Of a DNA stretch of 64,000 nucleotides, positions 47,235 through 56,131 are shown piece after piece. The stretch lies in the NCBI RefSeq assembly GCF_028689785.1, contig NZ_JAQVCN010000009.1, positions 1 to 64,000 of the forward strand. The letters are read 5' to 3'. The notes beneath the pieces were generated by a model. That model saw nothing but the letters and a program-made list of their open reading frames with translations. It did not search any database and was not told where the DNA came from. Made by a program: the position numbers and the translations under genes. This stretch comes from Zoogloea sp. (lineage in GTDB: Bacteria > Pseudomonadota > Gammaproteobacteria > Burkholderiales > Rhodocyclaceae). Position 1 is the first letter of the stretch. Each line of letters begins with the position of its first letter.

Positions 47235-49031
47235 GTGGCCTTTGACGCCAAAGCCTTTCTGCGCACCCTTACCGAGGAGCCCGGCGTCTATCGCATGATC
47301 GGGGCCGACGATGCGGTGTTGTACGTCGGTAAAGCGAAGAATCTGAAGCGTCGGGTGTCCTCGTATTTTCAGCGTACCCAGCTCAGTCCGCGGATCGCCA
47401 TCATGGTGGGGCAGGTACAGCGGGTGGATATCACCGCCACCCGCTCCGAGGCGGAGGCGCTGATCCTCGAGAACAATCTCATCAAGAGCCTCGGGCCCAA
47501 GTACAACATCCTGTTTCGGGACGACAAGTCTTACCCCTACATCGCCCTGTCGGGGGGAGATTTTCCCCAGATCTACTATCACCGCGGGGGCTTCCGGAAG
47601 GGCGTGCGCTATTTCGGGCCCTTCCCCAACAGCTGGGCGGTGCGCGAGAGCCTGCATCTGATGCAGAAGATCTTCCGCCTGCGCACCTGTGAGGACAGCA
47701 CCTTCAGCAACCGCTCGCGCCCTTGTCTGCTGCACCAGATTCAGCGCTGTACCGGGCCCTGTGTCGGGCTGATCGACAAGGATGCCTATGCCGCTGACGT
47801 GCAGCTGGCCAGCCTGTTCCTCAACGGTCGCCATGGTGACGTGGTGGACGATCTGTCCAGGCGCATGCAGGAGGCCTCCGACGCGCTGGCCTTCGAAAAG
47901 GCCGTCGTTTATCGCGACCAGATCCGTAACCTGCAGGCCGTGCTTCACAAGCAGTTCGTCGAAAGCGCCAGGGACGAAGATGTGGATGTTCTCGCCGCGG
48001 TGGAGCGGGGCGGCATGGTATGCGTCAACCTGGCCATGATCCGTGGCGGGCGTCACCTGGGTGACCGGCCCCTGTTCCCCAGCAACGCCCAGGGCTGCAC
48101 GCCCCTGGACGCGCTGGTGGCCTTCGTCGAGCAGCACTACCTGGATCACCCGTTGCCGGGAAAGATTCTGGTCAACGTCGACCCTGTGGTCGTCAAGGAT
48201 GCCCTCGACGAGGTGATCGAAGGCAAGGTCGGTGTCATGGCTGCCCGCTACGAGAACGAGCGGGCGTGGATGGGCATGGCCGAGAACAACGCCGGCCTGG
48301 CCCTGATGGTGCGGGAGCAGGAGTCCAGTCGGGGGGAGCAGCGTCTCGAGGCCCTGCGCGATGCCCTTGGTTTGGCGGATACGCCCAGCCGGATCGAGTG
48401 TTTCGACATCTCCCACACCATGGGTGAATCCACAGTGGCCTCCTGCGTGGTATGGGATGGCAAGGCCATGAAGAAGTCCGAGTATCGGCGCTACAACATC
48501 GCCGGCATTACCGCCGGCGATGACTACGCCGCCATGCGCCAGGCCCTGACCCGGCGCTACGAGAAGGTGGCTGCCGGCGAAGGTGTTCGCCCCGACCTGA
48601 TCCTCATCGATGGCGGCAAGGGGCAGATGGGAGTGGCCCGGGAGGTGCTGGCCGAGCTGGGGCTGGAGGCCATCACGATGTTTGGCGTGGCCAAGGGCGA
48701 GAGCCGCAAGCCAGGGCTGGAAGAGCTGGTCTTTCCCGACGGGCGTGAGCCGGTACACATGCGCCCAGATGCGCCGGCACTGCACTTGATCCAGGAAATC
48801 CGTGACGAAGCTCACCGCTTTGCCATCACTGGCCACCGGGCCCGCCGGGCCAAGACCCGTAACACCTCGCGCCTGGAGGACATCGCCGGGGTCGGGCCGA
48901 CACGGCGGAAGAAGCTGCTGGCAGCCTTTGGCGGCATCGAGGGTGTGCGAAAGGCCACGATAGAGGATCTGTGCCGGGTGGAAGGCATCAACCGGCACCT
49001 TGCCGAACAGATATACAATGCGATGCGATAG
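47235..49031 (+). CDS. uvrC: Excinuclease ABC subunit C
   Basis: Dual-incision nuclease of excision repair (598 residues). An N-terminal GIY-YIG domain (PGVYRMIGADDAVLYVGKAK) cuts 3' to damage, and the cysteine cluster LRTCEDSTFSNRSRPCLLHQ is present. A UVR motif near 205-235, the RNase H-like 5' incision domain (IECFDISHTMGESTVASCVV) and C-terminal helix-hairpin-helix repeats follow. The start is GTG at 47235. Confidence 0.97.
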   Translation: MAFDAKAFLRTLTEEPGVYRMIGADDAVLYVGKAKNLKRRVSSYFQRTQLSPRIAIMVGQVQRVDITATRSEAEALILENNLIKSLGPKYNILFRDDKSYPYIALSGGDFPQIYYHRGGFRKGVRYFGPFPNSWAVRESLHLMQKIFRLRTCEDSTFSNRSRPCLLHQIQRCTGPCVGLIDKDAYAADVQLASLFLNGRHGDVVDDLSRRMQEASDALAFEKAVVYRDQIRNLQAVLHKQFVESARDEDVDVLAAVERGGMVCVNLAMIRGGRHLGDRPLFPSNAQGCTPLDALVAFVEQHYLDHPLPGKILVNVDPVVVKDALDEVIEGKVGVMAARYENERAWMGMAENNAGLALMVREQESSRGEQRLEALRDALGLADTPSRIECFDISHTMGESTVASCVVWDGKAMKKSEYRRYNIAGITAGDDYAAMRQALTRRYEKVAAGEGVRPDLILIDGGKGQMGVAREVLAELGLEAITMFGVAKGESRKPGLEELVFPDGREPVHMRPDAPALHLIQEIRDEAHRFAITGHRARRAKTRNTSRLEDIAGVGPTRRKKLLAAFGGIEGVRKATIEDLCRVEGINRHLAEQIYNAMR

Positions 49032-49046
49032 CCCGCAAACGTCGAC

Positions 49047-49619
49047 ATGCTTTTCAATATCCCCAACTCCCTGACCTGGGCGCGCATTGCCCTGATCCCC
49101 TTTTTCGTCGGCATCTACTACCTTCCGGATTCCGTCATTTCCGCGGAAGACAAGAACCTGGTGGCCACGCTGACCTTCATCGCTGCCGCGGTGACGGACT
49201 GGTTTGACGGCTATCTTGCGCGCACCCTCGGTCAGACCTCGGCCTTCGGCGCCTTTCTTGATCCGGTGGCCGACAAACTGATGGTGGCCGCCGCCCTGAT
49301 CGTTCTCGTGCACCTCGGCCGGGTGGATTCCCTGATTGCGCTGGTCATTATCGGCCGCGAGATCACCATCTCGGCCCTGCGCGAATGGATGGCCAAGGTG
49401 GGCGCGGCTGGCAGCGTGGCGGTGGCTTTTGTCGGCAAGCTCAAGACTGCGGCCCAGATGTCGGCGATCCCTCTGCTGTTGTACCAGGCCCCGGCGTTCG
49501 GTTTTGACGGGATGGCACTTGGTACCGTGCTGATATATGTGGCTGCGGTTCTGACCCTGTGGTCCATGGGCTACTACATGCGTTGTGCCTGGCCCGAGCT
49601 GATGAAGCGTAGCCGCTGA
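49047..49619 (+). CDS. pgsA: CDP-diacylglycerol-glycerol-3-phosphate phosphatidyltransferase
   Basis: Makes phosphatidylglycerophosphate at the inner membrane. The CDP-alcohol phosphotransferase motif is DWFDGYLARTLGQTSAFGAFLDPVADKL (split as DGxxAR-x8-Gx3Dx3D). Four or five hydrophobic segments run through the 190 residues. It ends the lepA-pgsA run and precedes the tRNA cluster. Confidence 0.96.
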   Translation: MLFNIPNSLTWARIALIPFFVGIYYLPDSVISAEDKNLVATLTFIAAAVTDWFDGYLARTLGQTSAFGAFLDPVADKLMVAAALIVLVHLGRVDSLIALVIIGREITISALREWMAKVGAAGSVAVAFVGKLKTAAQMSAIPLLLYQAPAFGFDGMALGTVLIYVAAVLTLWSMGYYMRCAWPELMKRSR

Positions 49620-49635
49620 AAGCGGCAATCCGGAT

Positions 49636-49663
49636 TTGACATCCAGAATTTTTTGCCTATAAT
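49636..49663 (+). promoter_or_regulatory. Promoter of the tRNA Gly-Cys-Gly cluster
   Basis: TTGACA (49636-49641) and TATAAT (49658-49663) are both exact consensus boxes, separated by 16 bases, 13 bases before the first tRNA. The high match fits strong stable-RNA transcription. Confidence 0.85.
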
Positions 49664-49676
49664 GGCGGTCTGTCGA

Positions 49677-49752
49677 GCGGCAGTAGCTCAGTTGGTAGAG
49701 CGCAACCTTGCCAAGGTTGAGGTCGAGAGTTCGAGACTCTTCTGCCGCTCCA
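49677..49752 (+). tRNA. tRNA-Gly (GCC), copy 1
   Basis: A 76-base cloverleaf with encoded CCA. Acceptor GCGGCAG/CTGCCGC, anticodon loop with GCC, and T-loop GTTCGAG. It reads from the consensus promoter just upstream. Confidence 0.97.
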
Positions 49753-49762
49753 AAGAATTTCC

Positions 49763-49784
49763 GGGGAAGCCTAGCTTCCCCGTT
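49763..49784 (+). other. Spacer hairpin between tRNA-Gly and tRNA-Cys
   Basis: GGGGAAGC and GCTTCCCC form an 8-bp stem with a 3-base loop in the spacer. It has only three T after it and the next tRNAs seem to share the promoter, so it is more likely a processing signal than a terminator. Confidence 0.45.
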
Positions 49785-49793
49785 TAGATTGAC

Positions 49794-49867
49794 GGCGCGA
49801 TAGCAAAGCGGTTATGCACCGGATTGCAAATCCGTGTAGGTCGGTTCGACTCCGGCTCGCGCCTCCA
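49794..49867 (+). tRNA. tRNA-Cys (GCA)
   Basis: A 74-base cloverleaf with encoded CCA; acceptor GGCGCGA/TCGCGCC, anticodon GCA in loop TTGCAAA, T-loop GTTCGAC. No separate promoter seen, so it likely belongs to the same transcript as its neighbours. Confidence 0.97.
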
Positions 49868-49880
49868 GGTGTAGATCCAA

Positions 49881-49956
49881 GCGGCAGTAGCTCAGTTGGT
49901 AGAGCGCAACCTTGCCAAGGTTGAGGTCGAGAGTTCGAGACTCTTCTGCCGCTCCA
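49881..49956 (+). tRNA. tRNA-Gly (GCC), copy 2
   Basis: Identical to 49677-49752 over all 76 bases, with GCC anticodon and encoded CCA. It is the last gene of the cluster and is followed by a terminator. Confidence 0.97.
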
Positions 49957-49962
49957 GAATGC

Positions 49963-50006
49963 GACGGGGAAAGCGATGATTCGAGAGAATCTGCTTTCCC
50001 CGTTTT
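49963..50006 (+). terminator. Terminator of the tRNA cluster
   Basis: ACGGGGAAAGC pairs with GCTTTCCCCGT around an 18-base loop that has its own GATT/AATC helix; TTTTGTTTTT follows. Confidence 0.8.
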
Positions 50007-50221
50007 GTTTTTGGGCTACCTGCCTTTCTTTGAGGCGATTTTTCCGTTTTCGCCCCCGTGTCTCCTGGACGCGCAGCATTCCGGCGTGCCTGAATCCCTT
50101 TCTCTCCCGGTGTAGCCTGCCTGACAAGGGGTTGTCGTAAGCCTGTCACGGTGCTGACTCAGGATTGGTGTCGTCGACAGTGATGTCGGCCCACTCTGGG
50201 CCGGACCGACGGGAGATCCGG

Positions 50222-50413
50222 ATGAAGCAAGTTCTCGATGCGCTCGCCAGAAAGCTGTGCAACACCGCCTTTGGTCCGGAGGTGACGGCTTTTCTGATGG
50301 ATGGGGAGTGGCAGGCCCCTTTGTTTGTTCCAGATGCGTTCGACACGGCGGAGAGGGGGGTATTGGAACTGCCCGAGATCGTTGCTGGTTCGCGGGAGTT
50401 TCTTCGCTGCTGA
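50222..50413 (+). CDS. Possible small protein
   Basis: A 63-residue ORF (starts MKQVLDALARKLCNTAFGPE) with GGAG spaced six bases from the ATG. It has amphipathic helices and no recognisable motif. It lies alone between the tRNA cluster and a glycosyltransferase. It is short and unsupported by homology known to me, so it may be fortuitous. Confidence 0.35.
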   Translation: MKQVLDALARKLCNTAFGPEVTAFLMDGEWQAPLFVPDAFDTAERGVLELPEIVAGSREFLRC

Positions 50414-50566
50414 GGCCCGGCGCCTCGGGATACGATCCTGCCTTGGGGCCTCCTTTTGCGGCTGCTTCATTCGCAAGCATTCGTCATTGATCTGCCTGCA
50501 TGGCCCGCCCGGTTCGGGTTGGGTGTGACTGCCTTGGCTGTTTTCTAGTACTATTCAAAGGTTTAC

Positions 50567-50640
50567 ACCGATATTTGCATCGGTATGGCTCGACTCCCCG
50601 GGGAGTCGGGCCTTTATGCGTTCCCCGCACCGGCGCGGGG
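50567..50640 (+). promoter_or_regulatory. Three consecutive hairpins before the glycosyltransferase
   Basis: ACCGAT/ATCGGT (50567-50584), the palindrome CGACTCCCCGGGGAGTCG (50591-50608) and CCCCGC/GCGGGG (50623-50640) follow each other within 75 bases, in the leader of the next gene. The cluster could be a structured 5' UTR or a small RNA; no known riboswitch consensus was recognised. Confidence 0.4.
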
Positions 50641-50663
50641 CTGGCAGGGTTGAAAGGTCTGGT

Positions 50664-51500
50664 TTGAGCGGTACGGAATTCTCGGTTCTGATGGCGACCT
50701 ACAGGCGCGACGATGCGGGGCATCTCGAGCAGGCCCTGGAGAGTCTGACCAGGCAGAGCCTCGTGGCTTCGGAAGTGGTGCTGGTTGAAGATGGGCCTAT
50801 CGGCGATGCAGCGCGGGCCGTCATCGAGCGCTATCGTGCCGCCCTCAACATCCAGTCGCTGGTGATGCCCCGCAACGTCGGGCTGGCAGCCGCCCTCAAT
50901 GCCGGATTGCAGCACTGCCGCCACGAACTCGTGTTTCGCTTCGACAGTGACGATATGGCGTTGCCGGAACGCTTCGCCCGGCAGCTTGCAGCCTTTGCTG
51001 CCGGCCCGGCGATCGATGTCGTTGGTAGTTTTGCGCAGGAAATGGACAGCGCCGGTACACCGGGGAGAGTCCGTTCAATGCCGATTTCCCACGACGAGAT
51101 TCTCGCCAAGCTGTGGGCCTGCCCCCTTATTCATCCCACGGTGGCCTACCGGCGCAGCCGGATATTGGCCGTTGGCGGCTACCGCACCGATCTGCGGCGC
51201 AGTGAGGACTACGATCTGTGGTTTCGTTGCGCCAAGGCAGGCATGCGCTTCGGCAACCTGCCGGAAGCCCTGATCCTCCATCGTTTCGATCAAACCAGCC
51301 ATCTGCGCCACGCTTTCCGGGATGCCCTGGAGAGGGCGCTGAGCGGCTACCGGGGGGCCTGTCTGCTCGGAATGCCCCTCTGGAAGCGCCTGGCCTGCTT
51401 TGTGCCCCTGGTGCGTGCGGTGTTGCCCACGCCCCTGCGCCACCCGGTCTATCGCCTGCTGTCGCGCTTCGACCCCCGACGCTCCGGTTCGCCAGACTAG
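50664..51500 (+). CDS. Family 2 glycosyltransferase
   Basis: A GT-A fold transferase of 278 residues. It starts FSVLMATYRRDDAGHLEQAL, has EVVLVEDG and PRNVGLAAALNAGLQHCRHE, then the FRFDSDDMALPERF box with the metal-binding DxD-type residues. The RSEDYDLWFRCAKAGMRFGN segment contains the catalytic-base ED. The start is TTG at 50664. It probably adds a sugar to a surface polysaccharide or glycolipid; substrate unknown. It stands alone, not in a polysaccharide cluster. Confidence 0.88.
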   Translation: MSGTEFSVLMATYRRDDAGHLEQALESLTRQSLVASEVVLVEDGPIGDAARAVIERYRAALNIQSLVMPRNVGLAAALNAGLQHCRHELVFRFDSDDMALPERFARQLAAFAAGPAIDVVGSFAQEMDSAGTPGRVRSMPISHDEILAKLWACPLIHPTVAYRRSRILAVGGYRTDLRRSEDYDLWFRCAKAGMRFGNLPEALILHRFDQTSHLRHAFRDALERALSGYRGACLLGMPLWKRLACFVPLVRAVLPTPLRHPVYRLLSRFDPRRSGSPD

Positions 51501-51530
51501 CTGCTGCGGGTTCTGCACCCACCTCAAGCC

Positions 51531-51953
51531 TCAGTGCATGTCGTCCTTGTCCGGGGGAACCGGCAGGATGGGAATGCCCTCGTCGATCAACTCGATCATC
51601 TCCTCCCTGTCGGCCTTGCCCCGGATGGCTCTTTCCTCGCTGTCGCCGTAATGGATACGGCGGGCCTCCTCGGCGAAGTGCTCGCCCACGTCCTCGGATC
51701 TGGCGGCGGCGCTGCGCAGGGCTTCGATCAGGCGAGCGGCAATGGCCTGAGGGTCGGGAGAGGCGGAAGTGGCAGGGGCAGAATGGGACGAGGTCTGGAT
51801 GTACGGGGCCGAAGGCAGGCGCCGTACGTCACTGCTACCGCAATGGGGGCAGGTCACCAAACGGGTAGTGCGCTGGCTTTCGAAGGCGTCGCTGGAGGCA
51901 AACCAGGCTTCGAAGCGGTGCTCCCTGTCACAGCACAGGTCGAGGACGATCAT
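51531..51953 (-). CDS. DUF1178 protein
   Basis: A 140-residue protein. The N-terminus MIVLDLCCDREHRFEAWF and TCPHCGSSDVRRLPSAP form a zinc-ribbon-like part, followed by a helical region with HFAEEARRIHYGDSEERAI and a C-terminal IPILPVPPDK. This is the DUF1178 pattern, function unknown. It converges on the glycosyltransferase gene and its divergent neighbour is the T6SS cluster. Confidence 0.88.
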   Translation of the reverse strand: MIVLDLCCDREHRFEAWFASSDAFESQRTTRLVTCPHCGSSDVRRLPSAPYIQTSSHSAPATSASPDPQAIAARLIEALRSAAARSEDVGEHFAEEARRIHYGDSEERAIRGKADREEMIELIDEGIPILPVPPDKDDMH

Positions 51954-52202
51954 GGTGAAGAGCTTTCATCGCTTCGCGAGACGTGGATTCAAGGCGAAGG
52001 CGTGCGTAATGCCAATATGGGCTCGGTGGGCTGAGGGATCGTATCGAAATCAACGCCCACCGTGAATGCTATGAAATCGGAAGCGGATATGTTATCAATT
52101 CAGCCTCACAAACAGGCCTGCGGCGGCCTGCAAAAGTGTAGTCCGTTTTCTTTTGATTCAAGATATTCTTTCCTCTTCCCGGCATTCAGAGGAGAGGTCT
52201 TG

Positions 52203-52247
52203 ATGATGATTCTTTGCCCAATCTGGGTGATGGGGCGGTGGGGGTGA
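52203..52247 (+). CDS. Upstream ORF overlapping the tssA start
   Basis: A 14-residue ORF (MMILCPIWVMGRWG) has an excellent SD, AGAGGAGAGG (52188-52197), five bases before its ATG. Its TGA (52245-52247) overlaps the GTG chosen for tssA (52244-52246). That arrangement suggests ribosomes initiate here and couple into tssA, which itself has a poor SD. It may simply reflect a wrong start choice or a small indel. Confidence 0.4.
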   Translation: MMILCPIWVMGRWG

Positions 52248-53299
52248 ATGTGAATCTGGACGCATTGCTTGAACCCACGCCTGGCGATCTGCCTTGTGGT
52301 CCGAATCTGGAATACGACGACGATTTCCGTGAGCTTGAAAAGGCCGCCAACGGGACTCCCGAACTCGAGTTCGGTGCGGGTAACGGTGATGGCGTCACCC
52401 GGATCGAGGGCGTGGGGCCGGACTGGGCCAAAGTGCGCAAGCTCTCTGAGGGGCTCTTCTCCCGAAGCAAGGATCTCCGCGTTGCTGTTTTACTGACCCG
52501 GGCGCTGACCCATTCCGACGGTCTGGCCGGGCTGGAAGCCGGGCTGCAATTCACACTCTCCCTCCTTGAGCGCTTCTGGGACCATGTCCACCCAATGCTC
52601 GACCGGGACGACAACGATGACCCCACCGAGCGGATCAATGCCCTGGCCGGGCTGGCCTCGGAAGGCATGGTGGGGGCCGTTCGTGATGCCTGGGTGGTGC
52701 GCTCCCGCCAGATCGGCATGCTCGTCGTCCGTGACGTGGAGGTGGCCGCAGGGCGGCTGCAGCCCAGAAGCGGCACGGAGGCATTGTCGGAAGGGCAGGT
52801 CATCGGGCTGATCACCGCCGGTCTGGCGGATGATCCGGGGCTTGCCCTCCGGGTGCGGAAGCTCGAAGCGCTGCTCAAGAGTATTGATGTGCTCCTGTCC
52901 GAGCGGGTCGGTGCTGCAGACGGCATCGATTTCAAGCCGTTTCAGACTGTTCTTTACCCGGTCCGGCAGTTTGTCGAGCGGTGTCCGGGAGGAGGGCAGG
53001 ACGACTCCATATCCGTCGATGCCACACCGGCCGACACGGGGAGTGTGAGCACGGGGGCAGTCAAGGCTCCTGCGGCCCCGGGGGAAATCAATTCCCGTGC
53101 AGACGTGCTCCAGACCCTCGACCGGCTATGTGATTTCCTGGCCCGCACTGAACCGGGCAGCCCGGTTCCGATGGTCCTGCGGCGGGCCCAGAAGATGATG
53201 AACATGAACTTCCTCGAGCTCATGAACGACCTTGCTCCCGATGGCCTGGGGCAGGCAGAAAAGGTCGTTGGAGCACGTTTCGAATATCCGGAGTCGTGA
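52244..53299 (+). CDS. tssA: Type VI secretion protein TssA
   Basis: Baseplate and sheath-assembly protein. The ImpA_N domain begins NLDALLEPTPGDLPCGPNLE and includes SRQIGMLVVRDVEVAAGR; the C-terminal VPMVLRRAQKMMNMNFLELM is the assembly segment. From GTG 52244 it has 351 residues. A TTG at 52214 in frame is an alternative. It starts the tssABC run, as in the P. aeruginosa H1 cluster. Confidence 0.93.
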   Translation: MNVNLDALLEPTPGDLPCGPNLEYDDDFRELEKAANGTPELEFGAGNGDGVTRIEGVGPDWAKVRKLSEGLFSRSKDLRVAVLLTRALTHSDGLAGLEAGLQFTLSLLERFWDHVHPMLDRDDNDDPTERINALAGLASEGMVGAVRDAWVVRSRQIGMLVVRDVEVAAGRLQPRSGTEALSEGQVIGLITAGLADDPGLALRVRKLEALLKSIDVLLSERVGAADGIDFKPFQTVLYPVRQFVERCPGGGQDDSISVDATPADTGSVSTGAVKAPAAPGEINSRADVLQTLDRLCDFLARTEPGSPVPMVLRRAQKMMNMNFLELMNDLAPDGLGQAEKVVGARFEYPES

Positions 53300-53350
53300 T
53301 ACCGGCGAATTGCGCAGTGCAGTATCGCCACCCCCACATGGAGGCACAAA

Positions 53351-53851
53351 ATGGCAGACAGCAGTCAGAAGTTCATTGCTCGTAACCGGGCGCCGCGGGT
53401 TCAGATTGAATATGACGTGGAGCTCTACGGTGCCGAAAAGAAGGTCCAGCTGCCCTTCGTCATGGGGGTGCTCTCAGATTTGTCCGGCAGCCCTGCCGAG
53501 CCCCTGGCGCCGATTGCGGAGCGCAAGTTCCTGGAAATCGACGTGGACAATTTCGATAGCCGCATGAAGTCGATGAAGCCACGGGCGGCTTTCCAGGTTC
53601 CCAATACCCTGACTGGTGAAGGCAATCTCAATGTCGAGCTGACTTTTGAAAGCATGGACGACTTCACTCCGGCCGCCATTGCCCGGAAGGTCGACGCCCT
53701 CAACAAGCTGCTTGAGGCCCGTCAGCAATTGTCCAACCTGATTACCTACATGGACGGCAAGACCGGCGCGGAAGAGCTGGTGGGGCGCTTGCTCAACGAC
53801 CCGGCCCTGTTGCAGACCCTTGCCACGGCGCCGAAGCCTTCCGAAGGCTGA
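53351..53851 (+). CDS. tssB: Type VI sheath small subunit TssB
   Basis: A 166-residue sheath protein. The N-terminal RVQIEYDVELYGAEKKVQLP and PFVMGVLSDLSG are family landmarks, and the C-terminal helix region has KTGAEELVGRLLNDP. It pairs with TssC to form the contractile sheath around the Hcp tube. It follows tssA by 51 bases. Confidence 0.97.
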   Translation: MADSSQKFIARNRAPRVQIEYDVELYGAEKKVQLPFVMGVLSDLSGSPAEPLAPIAERKFLEIDVDNFDSRMKSMKPRAAFQVPNTLTGEGNLNVELTFESMDDFTPAAIARKVDALNKLLEARQQLSNLITYMDGKTGAEELVGRLLNDPALLQTLATAPKPSEG

Positions 53852-53915
53852 ACGGGCGACAACCCGCTGCGCGTCATCACCCCCGCGCGCCACTACCCAA
53901 TAACAACCGGAGAAT

Positions 53916-55415
53916 ATGAGCATGGTCGATCCGCAACTTCAGGCCGACGCCAAGGGCGTTGCCGGGGCAGAAAGCAGCGAATTCGCATCGCTGCTGCAAA
54001 GGGAGTTCAAGCCGAAGTCCGAAGAGGCACGGGATGCTGTCGTCAAGGCCGTTGAGACCCTCGCGAAACAGGCGCTTTCCCAGACCCAGCTGGTGGGCAA
54101 TGATGTCGTCAAGTCCATCGAGGCGATGATCGCCCAACTCGACAAGAAGCTCTCGGAACAGATCAACCTGATCATGCACAACTCCAGCTTCCAGAAGCTG
54201 GAGGGGGCATGGCGCGGGCTTCATTACCTCGTCAATAACACCGAAACCGACGAGATGCTGAAGATCCGGGTGATGAACATCACCAAGTCGGAGCTGCACA
54301 AGAACCTGAAGCGCTTCAAAGGCACGGCCTGGGACCAGAGCCCGGTGTTCAAGCGCATCTATGAGGAAGAGTACGGTCAGTTTGGCGGCGAGCCCTTTGG
54401 TTGCCTGGTTGGCGACTACTACTTTGATCAGACACCGCCCGACGTGGAACTGCTTGGTGAAATGGCCAAGATCTCGGCTTCCGCCCACGCCCCCTTCATT
54501 GCCGCCGCCAGCCCGGCGCTGATGCAGATGGATTCCTGGCAGGAACTCGCCAACCCGCGGGATCTCACCAAGATCTTCGGCACCCCCGAATACGCCGCCT
54601 GGCGTTCCTTGCGGGAGAGCGACGACGCACGCTACATCGGCCTCGCCGCGCCGCGTTTCCTGGCCCGGGTGCCGTATGGCGCAAGGACCAACCCGGTGGA
54701 CGAGTTTGCCTTCGAGGAAGATACCGGCGCCGCAGACCACAGCAAGTACACCTGGGCCAACTCGGCCTACGCCATGGCGGTCAATATCAACCGCTCGTTC
54801 AAATATTACGGCTGGTGTTCGCGGATCCGCGGCATCGAGTCGGGAGGGGCAGTCGAGGGGCTACCGGTGCATTCCTTCCCCACCGATGACGGTGGTGTGG
54901 ACATGAAGTGCCCCACGGAGATCGCCATCAGCGACCGGCGTGAGGCGGAGCTGGCCAAGAACGGCTTCATGCCCTTGGTGCATAAGAAGAACTCTGATTT
55001 CGCCGCCTTCATCGGTGCCCAGTCGTTGCACAAGCCGGCCGAGTACGATGATCCCGATGCCACGGCCAATGCCAATCTGGCGGCACGCCTCCCGTATCTG
55101 TTTGCCTGCTGCCGCTTTGCCCATTATCTGAAGTGCATCGTGCGTGACAAGATTGGTTCGTTCAAGGAGCGCGACGACATGGAGCGTTGGCTGAAGGACT
55201 GGATCATGAACTACGTGGATGGGGATCCGGCCCATTCATCGGAAGAGACCAAGGCCCGGCGCCCCCTGGCGGCGGCGGAGATCGTGGTGGAGGAGGTGGA
55301 AGGCAACCCGGGTTACTACACCTCGAAGTTCTTCCTCCGCCCGCATTACCAGCTGGAAGGCCTGACCGTGTCCCTCAGGCTGGTGTCCAAGCTGCCTTCC
55401 CAGAAGGCAGCCTGA
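53916..55415 (+). CDS. tssC: Type VI sheath large subunit TssC
   Basis: A 499-residue sheath protein. The N-terminus carries a helix with EARDAVVKAVETLAKQAL that in this family contacts ClpV. LEGAWRGLHYLVNNTETDEM and the FAFEEDTGAADHSKYTWANS segment are characteristic, and it ends with a VSLRLVSKLPSQKA strand. Strong RBS (GGAG) lies before the ATG at 53916. Confidence 0.98.
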   Translation: MSMVDPQLQADAKGVAGAESSEFASLLQREFKPKSEEARDAVVKAVETLAKQALSQTQLVGNDVVKSIEAMIAQLDKKLSEQINLIMHNSSFQKLEGAWRGLHYLVNNTETDEMLKIRVMNITKSELHKNLKRFKGTAWDQSPVFKRIYEEEYGQFGGEPFGCLVGDYYFDQTPPDVELLGEMAKISASAHAPFIAAASPALMQMDSWQELANPRDLTKIFGTPEYAAWRSLRESDDARYIGLAAPRFLARVPYGARTNPVDEFAFEEDTGAADHSKYTWANSAYAMAVNINRSFKYYGWCSRIRGIESGGAVEGLPVHSFPTDDGGVDMKCPTEIAISDRREAELAKNGFMPLVHKKNSDFAAFIGAQSLHKPAEYDDPDATANANLAARLPYLFACCRFAHYLKCIVRDKIGSFKERDDMERWLKDWIMNYVDGDPAHSSEETKARRPLAAAEIVVEEVEGNPGYYTSKFFLRPHYQLEGLTVSLRLVSKLPSQKAA

Positions 55416-55550
55416 CGGAACTCGAGAGGCGGGGGGTATCCCCGCCCAAGGGGTGAAGCGAGAGGCGGATGCCGGATCGGGGGGGAAGTGGGTTCCGTCT
55501 CCATCCTGGCTTTTTGTGGATCACAATTTAGCGGAGCGCGGAGGTAGATC

Positions 55551-56033
55551 ATGGCAGTCGATATGTTTTTCAAACTCACCGGCATTGAGGGTGAGTCCAA
55601 GGACGACAAGCACGAGAAGGAAATTGACGTGCTGGCCTGGAGCTGGGGACTTTCCCAGAGCGGCAACACCCATGTGAGTACTGGCAGTGGTGCCGGCAAG
55701 GTGAACGTGCAGAACCTGAGCTTCACCAAATGGGTGGATTCGGCGTCCACTCCGCTCATCCTTTCCTGCTGCAAGGGTACGCACATCAAGGAAGCCAAGC
55801 TCACGGTGCGCAAGGCGGGCGATCAGCCCCTCGAATACATCAAGATCACCCTCAATGATGTGCTTGTGTCTTCGGTACAGACAGGGGGCAGTGGTGGCGA
55901 AGATCGTCTGACCGAGAACGTGACGCTGAACTTCGGCAAGTTCAAGGTTGAATACACTCCGCAGGATGCCAAGGGTGCTGGCGGAGGTGCGAAGACGGCG
56001 GCGTGGGACATTCCCGCCAACAAACCGGCTTGA
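55551..56033 (+). CDS. hcp: Hcp tube protein, first copy
   Basis: The inner-tube and effector-carrying protein, 160 residues. It opens DMFFKLTGIEGESKDDKHEK, then IDVLAWSWGLSQ and the KWVDSASTPLILSCC segment; C-terminal FGKFKVEYTPQDAKG. CGGAGG lies eight bases before the ATG. A GCGGGG/CCCCGC hairpin stands in the 135-base gap after tssC. Confidence 0.95.
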   Translation: MAVDMFFKLTGIEGESKDDKHEKEIDVLAWSWGLSQSGNTHVSTGSGAGKVNVQNLSFTKWVDSASTPLILSCCKGTHIKEAKLTVRKAGDQPLEYIKITLNDVLVSSVQTGGSGGEDRLTENVTLNFGKFKVEYTPQDAKGAGGGAKTAAWDIPANKPA

Positions 56034-56131
56034 TGATCGGGCTGCCCCGGACTGATTGCGCTCCGGGGCGGGCCTGGCGGCCCTTGCGGCCGCCTCATGC
56101 ATGAGATCCAGACACGCGTTCGGGAGCGGCC

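Noticed and set aside
49677..49956. Identical tRNA-Gly copies as attachment sites of a mobile element
   Set aside because: Only a tRNA-Cys lies between them and the three share one promoter, so this is an ordinary tRNA cluster.
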